In this document: piece after piece, positions 1-6,202 of the stretch
How positions within the stretch are numbered: position 1 is the stretch's first letter
Layout of the letters: every line of letters begins with the position of its first letter
NCBI GenBank assembly: GCA_014534415.1
Contig: JACVRM010000117.1
Location: forward strand, 1 to 6,754
Source: Thermoleophilia bacterium
GTDB taxonomy: Bacteria; Actinomycetota; Thermoleophilia; Gaiellales; Gaiellaceae
Length of the DNA: 6,754 nt
Reading direction: 5' to 3'
Program-made: the position numbers and the translations under genes
Notes under the pieces: model-generated
Told to the model about the DNA's origin: nothing
What the model saw: only the letters and a program-made list of their open reading frames with translations
Databases searched by the model: none

Positions 1-878
1 GCCGGCCCGAGGATGACCAGGAACATGGCCGGGAAGATGAAGAGCACGGTGGGGAAGAGCATCTTGATGGGCGCCTTCATCGCCTTCTCCTCGGCGGCGG
101 CCTGACGGCGCAAGCGCGTGTCTGCCGCCTGCACGCGCAGGATGCGCCCCAGCGACGTGCCGAGCTGGTCGGCTTGCACGATCGCGCGCGTGAACGACGA
201 GAGCTCGGGGGCGTCGACGCGCTCGGAGAGCCGCTTGAGCGCGTCCGAGCGCCCCTCGCCGATCCGCATCTCGTTCAGCGTCAGGCCGAACTCCTCGGAA
301 AGCGGCCCGTCCATGTGCTCATTGAGCTTCGCGATCGCCGCGTCGAAGCCGAGTCCCGCCTCGACGCTGACCGCGAGCAGGTCGAGCGCGTCCGGCAGCT
401 CGGCGCGGATTGCCTCCCGGCGCCGCCGGGCGATCATGCTGACCACGTAGTCGGGCCCGCGGAAGCCGACGAACGCGAACAGGGGCGCGAGCAGCAGCGC
501 CAGCCCCGCGCGGCCGGTCGAGGCGCCGACGAGAACGCCGAGCAGCACACCGCCGATGCCGAAGCCCGCCTTCAGCGCGAGGTACCCGCTCGGCGAGAGC
601 CGCCGGTTGAGCCCCGCGCCGAGCAGCTTCAGCGCGATTGCCTCGCGGCTCGAGCGTGGATTGAGCCGCAACGCCCAGGCGGCGAGGTTGTCCTTGAGCG
701 GCGTCAGCGCGCGCTCGCGGAACGGTCGGCGCTCGGGACCGGTGCGGACCCGAACGCGGCCGTACGTGGCCGCGCGGCGCACCGAGGTCTCGCGCTGGCG
801 CGCCGGGAAGGTCACGACCTCCGCGACGAAGAACGCCGCGGCGCCGAGGCAGGCAATGGCAATGAGCAGGATCAGCAT
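1..878 (-). CDS. tadC: TadC, type II secretion F-domain pilus platform protein (3' end cut by window edge)
   Basis: This is the second inner-membrane platform protein of the Tad pilus machine, which pairs with TadB and is driven by the TadA ATPase. The visible part is 292 codons. It opens with a hydrophobic segment (about residues 2-22), then has a basic, presumably cytoplasmic stretch, two further hydrophobic segments (about 100-118 and 122-138), and a cytoplasmic T2SSF-type domain (about 155-265). That domain begins with the family-typical ELPDALDLLAVSVEAGLGF and also contains LGTSLGRILR. A last membrane segment starts near residue 270 and runs off the window at FLVILGP. TadC proteins usually end a few residues after this motif, so probably only about ten residues are missing. 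The ATG at 878 lies 4 nt after the TAA of the VWA-TadB gene and has an AAGGGG Shine-Dalgarno at 886-891. The tadA-tadB-tadC order is canonical. The identification is secure; the exact C-terminus is not visible. Confidence 0.95.
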   Translation of the reverse strand, partial: MLILLIAIACLGAAAFFVAEVVTFPARQRETSVRRAATYGRVRVRTGPERRPFRERALTPLKDNLAAWALRLNPRSSREAIALKLLGAGLNRRLSPSGYLALKAGFGIGGVLLGVLVGASTGRAGLALLLAPLFAFVGFRGPDYVVSMIARRRREAIRAELPDALDLLAVSVEAGLGFDAAIAKLNEHMDGPLSEEFGLTLNEMRIGEGRSDALKRLSERVDAPELSSFTRAIVQADQLGTSLGRILRVQAADTRLRRQAAAEEKAMKAPIKMLFPTVLFIFPAMFLVILGP

Positions 879-891
879 CCGGTTACCCCTT
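879..891 (-). promoter_or_regulatory. Ribosome binding site of tadC formed by the last codons of VWA-tadB
   Basis: The minus strand reads AAGGGGTAACCGG before the ATG at 878. AAGGGG (886-891) is at once the final Lys-Gly codons of the upstream gene and the Shine-Dalgarno of tadC, spaced 7 nt from the start. It supports the 878 start. Confidence 0.7.
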
Positions 892-2751
892 GAACGAGAC
901 GATCTTGTTGAGCACCAGCGAGCCGAAGGCCATCATCCCGAGCCCCAGGTAGATCAGCTTGTGGCCGCTCGAGGAGTGGTAGAGCGGATCCATGTAACCG
1001 GGATTGATGACCGTGATCGCGAGCGCGAGAACGAACGGCAGACCCATCAGCACGTAGGCGCCGGCGCGGCCCATCGCGGTGAGACCCTTGATCTTCCGAG
1101 CGAACTGGTGCCGCTGGCGCACAGTGTCGGCGACCATGTCGATCAGGCCCGCGAGCGAGCCTCCCACCTGGTTCTGGATGCTCACGGCGGTGATGACGAA
1201 CTCGAAGTTCTTGGAGCCAACTCGCTCGGCCATCTCGGCGAGCGCCTCGTCGATCGGCCGGCCGAGCCGCGCCTCCGTGAGCACGCGCCGCAGCTCCTTG
1301 CTAGCGGGCGGCTTGCCTTCGTCGGCAGTTGTCTGAAGCGCGTGCTTGAAGCTATGCCCCGCCTTCAGCGTGGCGGCCATGCCGATCAGGAGGTCGGGCA
1401 GCTGGTTCTCGAACGCACTGAGCCGCCGCCTGCCCTTGAACCAGACGAACCCGACCGGCAGCAGCCCCCCGCCGAGCAGCGCGGCGAGGATCAGCAGCGC
1501 GGGCAGGGCGGCGAAGGCGGCGACGAGCCCGAACACGAAACCGGTGCCGATGCACATGTAGAGCAGCTCGACGGTCCGCAGCGGCAGGTCGGCACGCTCG
1601 ATGAGCCGTCCCAGCTTGTGCCAGAAGCGCAGGTGCGCGAAGGCGCGTTCCGTCGCCTCGAAGAGGCCGGCCGCCATCGCGAGACGCTCCCGCCCGCCCT
1701 CGGTCGTGGTCGCGCGCGGCGCGTCGGCGAGGTGGGGCGCCAGGCGGCGGCGCAGGCGCGCGCCCCGCACCGACGTCATGGCGATTGTGGCCGCCCCGAG
1801 GACGAGCAGGCCGACGACGACGCCGGCGAAGAGCGTCCCGACGCCCGTCGCGTACGCGAAGCCCGGCAGCAGGCGCGTCGGACGGCCGTCCAGCGGCGCG
1901 GCGCCGGTTTCCGGGAGGGTGAGCTCGGTGCTCGCGGATCCCGCACCCGGCACGCGCACGTCGAGGGCGACCTTCTCGCCCGGCCGGGCCGCCGTCACGT
2001 ACTCCAGCTCCCAGGTACGCGCAAGCTCGGCGCCGAGCGCGCCGTACAGCGAGCGCAGCTGGCTCGTCGAGCGCGTCGCGCGATACGTGCCGCCCGTCTC
2101 TCGCGCGATCCGCTGGAGGGCCTCGGGCGAGAACTGCGCGCTCTCGATCGCGATCGCGTGGACGGAGACGCCCGCCTTGCGCGCGGACCCGATCGCCTCG
2201 GCGAGCGTCGACTCGCTCGCCTGGTCGCTGCCGTCGGTGAGCAGGACGATCACGCGGCCCTTCGCGACGTCGCCGGCGAGCGTTCGAGCGGCGATGTCGA
2301 CCGCATCGTGCAGCGCCGTTCCCGGCCGTGAGTCGAGCGCGACCGAGCGGAGCGCGATGTCCGCGTCGATCGTCGAACCCGAGAGGTCGGCCAGCCGTAC
2401 CGCGCGCGAGGCGAATGCGACCACGCCGACGCGGTCGCCCGGCCGCTTCGCGGCGACGAACGCCCGCGCGGCGGCGAGCGCGTCGTCCAGCGCGCGGCCC
2501 TTCATCGACCGCGAGCGGTCGATCGCGAGCACGACGCTCTTCTGGCGGCCGAGATTCTGCGCGACCACCGCCGCCGCCGGTGCGCCGCCTTCGAAGAGTT
2601 GCGGCTGCGCGGCGCCGGCCTGCGGCGTGAGGATCGTGACCCGGATGTTCGGGAACGAGCTCGTGTCGACGCTACGCACCTTGACCGCGGCGCCTGCCGG
2701 AGCGGCGCCCGCGAGCGCGGCGAGAGCGAGCAGGACGAGTGCGCGGCGCAT
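883..2751 (-). CDS. tadB: VWA domain-TadB fusion: secreted von Willebrand A domain joined to pilus platform protein
   Basis: One uninterrupted 622-residue frame. Residues 1-22 look like a signal peptide (MRR, an Ala/Leu core, then AGAA). Residues 24-68 form a small beta-rich lead-in. Residues about 72-235 are a VWA domain with an intact metal-ion-dependent adhesion site: D78-x-S80-x-S82 (in AIDRSRSM), T145 (in RPGTALHD) and D173 (in LLTDGSD). A beta-rich stretch (245-285) leads to a membrane helix (304-326), a basic linker (RGARLRRR), two hydrophobic segments (about 395-437), a T2SSF domain (about 447-560; LPDLLIGMAATLKAGHSF, VGGSLAGLIDMVADTVR), and two C-terminal helices (561-582, 599-618). 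Ordinary TadB is about 300 residues and lacks the VWA part. The frame stays open upstream to 4029, but those codons are the antisense-like shadow of tadA. The ATG at 2751 shares its A with the tadA stop (TGATG) and directly precedes the signal peptide. Its role as a TadC partner and platform is known for the family; the role of the VWA domain is unknown. Confidence 0.93.
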   Translation of the reverse strand: MRRALVLLALAALAGAAPAGAAVKVRSVDTSSFPNIRVTILTPQAGAAQPQLFEGGAPAAAVVAQNLGRQKSVVLAIDRSRSMKGRALDDALAAARAFVAAKRPGDRVGVVAFASRAVRLADLSGSTIDADIALRSVALDSRPGTALHDAVDIAARTLAGDVAKGRVIVLLTDGSDQASESTLAEAIGSARKAGVSVHAIAIESAQFSPEALQRIARETGGTYRATRSTSQLRSLYGALGAELARTWELEYVTAARPGEKVALDVRVPGAGSASTELTLPETGAAPLDGRPTRLLPGFAYATGVGTLFAGVVVGLLVLGAATIAMTSVRGARLRRRLAPHLADAPRATTTEGGRERLAMAAGLFEATERAFAHLRFWHKLGRLIERADLPLRTVELLYMCIGTGFVFGLVAAFAALPALLILAALLGGGLLPVGFVWFKGRRRLSAFENQLPDLLIGMAATLKAGHSFKHALQTTADEGKPPASKELRRVLTEARLGRPIDEALAEMAERVGSKNFEFVITAVSIQNQVGGSLAGLIDMVADTVRQRHQFARKIKGLTAMGRAGAYVLMGLPFVLALAITVINPGYMDPLYHSSSGHKLIYLGLGMMAFGSLVLNKIVSFKG

Positions 2752-2753
2752 CA
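2749..2753 (-). promoter_or_regulatory. TGATG stop-start overlap between tadA and VWA-tadB
   Basis: The TGA of tadA (2753-2751) and the ATG of the VWA-TadB gene (2751-2749) share one base. No clear Shine-Dalgarno precedes this start (only GGAA inside CCGGAACG about 10 nt upstream), so initiation probably depends on ribosomes that finish tadA. That would link platform production to ATPase production. The coupling is an inference. Confidence 0.7.
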
Positions 2754-4187
2754 GAACGGCGTTCCGGCGAAGGCGGGGCGGTAGCGGCTCTCCTCGTGCT
2801 CGAAGAAGCCGGGCGCGAGCGCCACGCCGTGGGCGGCCATCTTCTCCAGGAAGTGCGGCTTGAGGCCCGTGCAGGCGAGCGGCGCAAGCAGGCGCACGGC
2901 CCCACGCGCCGCCGTCGCCGTCTCCTCGTCGGGAGGCTTCGCGAGGAAGATCTCTTGCAGCGTGACGACGTCGGATTCCATGCGGAGCACCTCGGTCACG
3001 TGCGTGATGCGCCGCGACCCGTCCACGAGCCGCGAGATCTGGACGAGGACGTCGAACGCGCTGGAGATCTGCTCGCGGATGGCACGCAGCGGCAGGTCGA
3101 CGCCCGCGGTGAGCACGAGCGTCTCCAGGCGCGACAGCGCGTCGCGCGGCGAGTTCGCGTGGATCGTCGTGAGCGAGCCCTCGTGGCCCGTGTTCATCGC
3201 CTGGAGCATGTCCAGCGTCTCGGGCCCGCGCACCTCGCCGACTATGATGCGGTCGGGCCGCATGCGCAGTGCGTTCCGGACCAGCTCGCGGATGCGGATC
3301 TCGCCCTGGCCCTCGATGTTCGCGGGGCGCGCCTCGAGCGTGATCACGTGGTCCTGCTGGAGCTGGAGCTCGGCGGCGTCCTCGATGGTGACGATCCGCT
3401 CGTCGCCCGGGACGAACGCCGACAGCGCGTTGAGCGTGGTCGTCTTGCCGGTACCGGTACCGCCCGAGATCAGCACGTTGAGCCTCCCGCGGACGCATGC
3501 CTGGAGGAACTGGGCGGCCTTGGGCGTCAGCGTGCCGAACGAGATCAGATCGTCGATCGTGTACGGGTCGCGCGAGAACTTGCGGATCGTGAGCGTCGGC
3601 CCGGTGAGCGCGAGCGGCGGGATGATCGCGTTGACACGCGAGCCGTCCGGTAGGCGTGCGTCGACCATGGGCGAGGCCTCGTCGACTCGACGCCCGACCT
3701 GCGAGACGATCTTGTCGATGATGCGCAGCAGGTGCGCGTCGTCCGCGAACGTCTCCTTGGCCCGCTCTATCTTCCCCGAGCGCTCCACGTAGATCCGGTT
3801 GAACCCGTTGACCATCACCTCGGTGATGGAGTCGTCCTGGAGCAGCGGCTCGAGCGGGCCGTAGCCGAGGATGTCGTTCGAGATGTCCCGGACGATGGCG
3901 CGGCGCTCGTCGCGGGTCAGCGGCGTCCGGTCGAGCGCCAGCTCCTCCATCACGGCGCGCAGCACCTTCTCCGAGACGGTCTCGCTGCTCTCGCTCGTGA
4001 AGAGCTGCGGGCCGAGCTTCGCGATGCACGCGTGGTGGACGCGCGTCTTCAGCTCGGCGTACGGGTCGGCGCTCCGCGCCGGCCGCGCGTCCTCTCGGAC
4101 CGAGACGGCGACCGGAGCGGCGCCGCTGCCGTCCGCTTCGGCAGGGCTGCTGCCGTTGGGACTCTTGAGGCGGTCGTGCAGGCTCAT
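2751..4187 (-). CDS. tadA: TadA/CpaF, Tad pilus assembly ATPase
   Basis: Cytoplasmic hexameric secretion ATPase (type II/IV secretion GspE/VirB11 superfamily) that powers pilin extraction through TadB/TadC. The protein has 478 residues, a normal length for CpaF. Residues 1-45 are a Ser/Ala/Pro-rich variable leader. Residues about 46-235 are the N-terminal domain, with the characteristic LGYGPLEPLLQDDSITEVMV at 107-126 and SPMVDARLPDGSRVNA at 172-187. The motor domain has Walker A GGTGTGKT at 242-249 (K248), an Asp box TIEDAAELQL at 267-276, Walker B RIIVGEVRGPE at 313-323 (catalytic-type E318) and a His box GHEGSLTTIHANSPRDA at 334-350. All key residues are present, so it should be active. 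The tail GLKPHFLEKMAAHG (441-454) matches the usual CpaF C-terminal motif. The start at 4187 directly abuts the cpaE TAG stop and has GAGG at 4194-4197. Its stop overlaps the next start by one base. Confidence 0.97.
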   Translation of the reverse strand: MSLHDRLKSPNGSSPAEADGSGAAPVAVSVREDARPARSADPYAELKTRVHHACIAKLGPQLFTSESSETVSEKVLRAVMEELALDRTPLTRDERRAIVRDISNDILGYGPLEPLLQDDSITEVMVNGFNRIYVERSGKIERAKETFADDAHLLRIIDKIVSQVGRRVDEASPMVDARLPDGSRVNAIIPPLALTGPTLTIRKFSRDPYTIDDLISFGTLTPKAAQFLQACVRGRLNVLISGGTGTGKTTTLNALSAFVPGDERIVTIEDAAELQLQQDHVITLEARPANIEGQGEIRIRELVRNALRMRPDRIIVGEVRGPETLDMLQAMNTGHEGSLTTIHANSPRDALSRLETLVLTAGVDLPLRAIREQISSAFDVLVQISRLVDGSRRITHVTEVLRMESDVVTLQEIFLAKPPDEETATAARGAVRLLAPLACTGLKPHFLEKMAAHGVALAPGFFEHEESRYRPAFAGTPF

Positions 4188-4197
4188 CTACGACCTC
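4188..4197 (-). promoter_or_regulatory. Ribosome binding site of tadA within the end of cpaE
   Basis: The minus strand reads GAGGTCGTAG followed by ATG. GAGG (4194-4197) sits 6 nt before the start, and the cpaE stop TAG (4188-4190) directly abuts the tadA ATG. This supports the 4187 start and translational coupling of the two genes. Confidence 0.7.
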
Positions 4198-5372
4198 GCC
4201 AGCGAGGGCAGCCAGCGGCGGCGGGCGGCGTTGGCGTCGGCGGGGAGCAGCGAGTCGGCGACGCCGCGCATCGCGCGCGCGAAGTCGGACTGGCTGTCGT
4301 TGACGACTGCGGGGATGCCGCGGTTCACCGCGACGGGCACGGCGCGGTCGGATGGCACCTCGAAGGCGATCTTCACCTCGAGCGCGGCCTCGACCTCCGT
4401 GCGCTTGAGCCCGACGTTCGAGTTCGCCCGGTTGAGCAGCACCTTGAGCCGGTTGGTCGGGAACGAGAGCAGCTCGAGCGTCTGGAGGCTCAGCCGGACG
4501 TTCTTGATCGTCGGAACCTCGAGCCCGCAGACGAGCACGAGTGTGTCGGTGCGGTCGAGCGTCGCCAGCATCGGACCGTGGAAGAACGGCGACGTGTCGA
4601 CGACGATCACGTCGTACGACTCGCGCGCCACCTCGAGCAGTCGCGAGAGCTTCGACTCGGTGACGAGCTCGGCGTCCTCAGGGCGTACCGGCGCGGGAAG
4701 CACGTCGATCCCCGACGCGTGCCGCGTCGTGTAGCCGGCCAGCTTCTCCGGGTCGAGCTCGCCCGGCGCCACCACGAGGTCGTGGATCGTCTTCTCGGGC
4801 TCGATCGACAGCATGATTGCCGCGTCGCCGAACTGGAGGTCGAGGTCGAGCAGCAGCGTGCGCTTGCGTCCGAACTTGGCGAAGCAGGCGGCGAGGTTGG
4901 TGGCGGTGACGGTCTTGCCGGTGCCGCCCTTCGGCGAGAAGACGGTGATCACGCGCCCCGCCGTGCCGGTCGTCCGCTGCATGTGCCGGCCTGAGCGGCC
5001 TGCCTTGCGGAGCGCGAAGACGACGTTCTCGGTGAGCTGGGGCAGTAGCAGCACATCGGCGACGTCCGCGGCGAGCGCCTCCTCGAGCAGCCGCGAGGCT
5101 TCGCCGGCGGCTACGACGACGAGCGGTGCGGCGGTGTACTCACGAATCGTCGCCAGCTCCTCCGCGGGCAGCTCCGAGGAGCCGGTCGCGTGCACGACGA
5201 CGTCGAGGTGACCGCCGGTCAGCGGCCCGGCGCCGTCGACGACACGCTCGCTCCAGCCGACCACCTCGAGCTCGGGATGGCGGCCGAGCGCCTCGAGGAG
5301 CTCGGGCAGGCCCTCGCAGGCGCCGGTCACGTAGAGCCGGGTCATTTCGCGATCAGGCGTGTTGCCACTCAT
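4188..5372 (-). CDS. cpaE: CpaE/TadZ, MinD/ParA-like ATPase for Tad pilus localisation
   Basis: 394 residues. CpaE/TadZ proteins are ParA/MinD-superfamily ATPases that place the Tad machine at its cellular site, often a pole. Residues 11-124 look like a response-regulator receiver fold but lack its acidic residues: the first strand reads TRLYVTGA and the strand that would carry the phospho-acceptor reads DVVVHATG, so phosphorylation is unlikely. The ATPase domain starts at about 140. It has a deviant Walker A KGGTGKT at 148-154 (signature lysine K148 and K153), DLDLQFGD at 176-183, and a Walker B-like strand YDVIVVDTSP at 253-262. VLLNRANS at 311-318 is the family's base-recognition region. 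The tail is basic with one Trp (ARRRWLPSLARS). The start at 5372 overlaps the cpaB stop (ATGA) and has a strong AAGGAGG site; Met10 (5345) has none. It abuts tadA directly. Confident. Confidence 0.93.
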   Translation of the reverse strand: MSGNTPDREMTRLYVTGACEGLPELLEALGRHPELEVVGWSERVVDGAGPLTGGHLDVVVHATGSSELPAEELATIREYTAAPLVVVAAGEASRLLEEALAADVADVLLLPQLTENVVFALRKAGRSGRHMQRTTGTAGRVITVFSPKGGTGKTVTATNLAACFAKFGRKRTLLLDLDLQFGDAAIMLSIEPEKTIHDLVVAPGELDPEKLAGYTTRHASGIDVLPAPVRPEDAELVTESKLSRLLEVARESYDVIVVDTSPFFHGPMLATLDRTDTLVLVCGLEVPTIKNVRLSLQTLELLSFPTNRLKVLLNRANSNVGLKRTEVEAALEVKIAFEVPSDRAVPVAVNRGIPAVVNDSQSDFARAMRGVADSLLPADANAARRRWLPSLARS

Positions 5373-6175
5373 CGCGTCCTCCTTCCGTACACGAGCTGAC
5401 GCAGCTGGTGGAACTTCAATCCGTCGCCCATCACCGACTCGATCGTCTCGACGCTGCCCGGGCTGTCGGCCGGCTCGCGCACCGGGCGCAGCTGGAGCGA
5501 CCAGTCGGCGTTCTTGACGACGAAGAAGAGCTTCTGCGCCTGGGCGTCGGTGACGGCCACCATGACGTTGAAGGACTCGTCCCCCGACGAGGAGAGGCGG
5601 CCGGACAGGTCGGGCTCGGTCGGTGCGTTCAGGACCAGCAGGTTGCGTAGCACGACGCGCGAGGCGGTGCGCTCGATATCGCCGGCCTGGGTGGCGCCCG
5701 GCGCGACGTCCCGCAGCTTGAACTTCAGCGAGGCGACGACGTCCACGTGGTCTCCCTCGGCGAGCGTTCCGGCGAGCAGCTGGTGCTGGTCACCGGCGAT
5801 CTGGATCGCGCGCATGTTCCCCGCGATCCGCGCGCGGACGCCGCGCTCCTCGAGCGGGCGGAAGCGGCGCGTGGTGATCTGCTCGCCGGCGTAGACGCGC
5901 TCGGCGGCGATCTTGTCTTCGATCTGCTCGACACTCGAGATGGCGCCGGGCGCGACGTTGCGGCGCGCGACTTCCTCGGTCTCGAGCAGCGACGAGCCTT
6001 TGAGCTTCGAGCCGGCCGTGCCGGCGGGGATGTCCTGCGCCGCCACGAAGACGGGTACGAGCTTCTCGCCGTGTTGCACATTGCGCTTGTAATTCGTCAC
6101 GTAGAAGACCGTGAAGATCGCCGCGATGAGCGAGAGTGCAATGGCGATACCGATATTTCGAATGCGATAGGTCAT
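5369..6175 (-). CDS. cpaB: CpaB/RcpC, Flp pilus assembly protein with SAF domain
   Basis: 268 residues, typical for CpaB/RcpC. A short basic N-terminus (MTYRIRN) and a single membrane helix (about 8-27) anchor it with the bulk of the protein outside the membrane. An SAF domain (about 38-104) is marked by PVFVAAQDIPAGT and, at its end, YAGEQITTRRF. The RcpC-type C-terminal domain (about 118-232) contains MRAIQIAGDQH and the family-typical LAEGDHVDVVASL (138-150). In diderm bacteria CpaB works with the CpaC secretin in the periplasm. Here no secretin gene follows and cpaE comes next, so CpaB must act without an outer-membrane channel, if the organism is a monoderm as inferred. The ATG at 6175 lies 27 nt after the upstream stop, in the same frame. 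GGAAG at 6186-6190 is the best-spaced Shine-Dalgarno; AAAAGGAG further upstream is poorly spaced. The 3' end overlaps cpaE by 4 nt. Confidence 0.92.
   Translation of the reverse strand: MTYRIRNIGIAIALSLIAAIFTVFYVTNYKRNVQHGEKLVPVFVAAQDIPAGTAGSKLKGSSLLETEEVARRNVAPGAISSVEQIEDKIAAERVYAGEQITTRRFRPLEERGVRARIAGNMRAIQIAGDQHQLLAGTLAEGDHVDVVASLKFKLRDVAPGATQAGDIERTASRVVLRNLLVLNAPTEPDLSGRLSSSGDESFNVMVAVTDAQAQKLFFVVKNADWSLQLRPVREPADSPGSVETIESVMGDGLKFHQLRQLVYGRRTR
5373..5386 (-). promoter_or_regulatory. Strong ribosome binding site of cpaE
   Basis: On the minus strand this reads GGAAGGAGGACGCG directly before the ATG at 5372. The AAGGAGG core (5378-5384) has 5 nt spacing. It lies inside the last codons of cpaB and settles the choice of the 5372 start over the internal Met at 5345, which is preceded only by CGCGAA. 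Confidence 0.85.
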
Positions 6176-6202
6176 TAGGGCGTCTCTTCCTGTCTCCTTT
6201 TG

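Noticed and set aside
556..2331. Long plus-strand open frame (591 codons) opposite tadC and VWA-tadB
   Set aside because: Rich in Arg/Ala/Glu/Gln with no recognisable domain, and antisense to genes with clear domains and motifs. Such frames are expected opposite high-GC coding DNA.
1601..2863. Plus-strand open frame of 420 codons
   Set aside because: Arg/Ser/Ala-rich low-complexity product, antisense to the VWA-TadB gene and running into tadA.
2739..3653. Plus-strand open frame of 304 codons
   Set aside because: Composition typical of antisense high-GC frames. The opposite strand encodes the conserved TadA motor motifs over the same interval.
2752..4029. Upstream extension of the VWA-TadB frame to a Met at 4029 (1048 residues in total)
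   Set aside because: The extra 426 codons overlap tadA in another frame and give Arg/Pro/His-rich nonsense. The signal peptide begins at the ATG at 2751.
3732..4994. Long plus-strand open frame (420 codons) opposite tadA and cpaE
   Set aside because: Repetitive Arg/Val/Glu/Asp-rich translation with no domain. It is a codon-bias shadow spanning two well-defined minus-strand genes.
5345..5345. Alternative cpaE start at the internal Met (residue 10)
   Set aside because: No Shine-Dalgarno precedes it, whereas the ATG at 5372 has AAGGAGG at 5 nt spacing and the coupled ATGA overlap.
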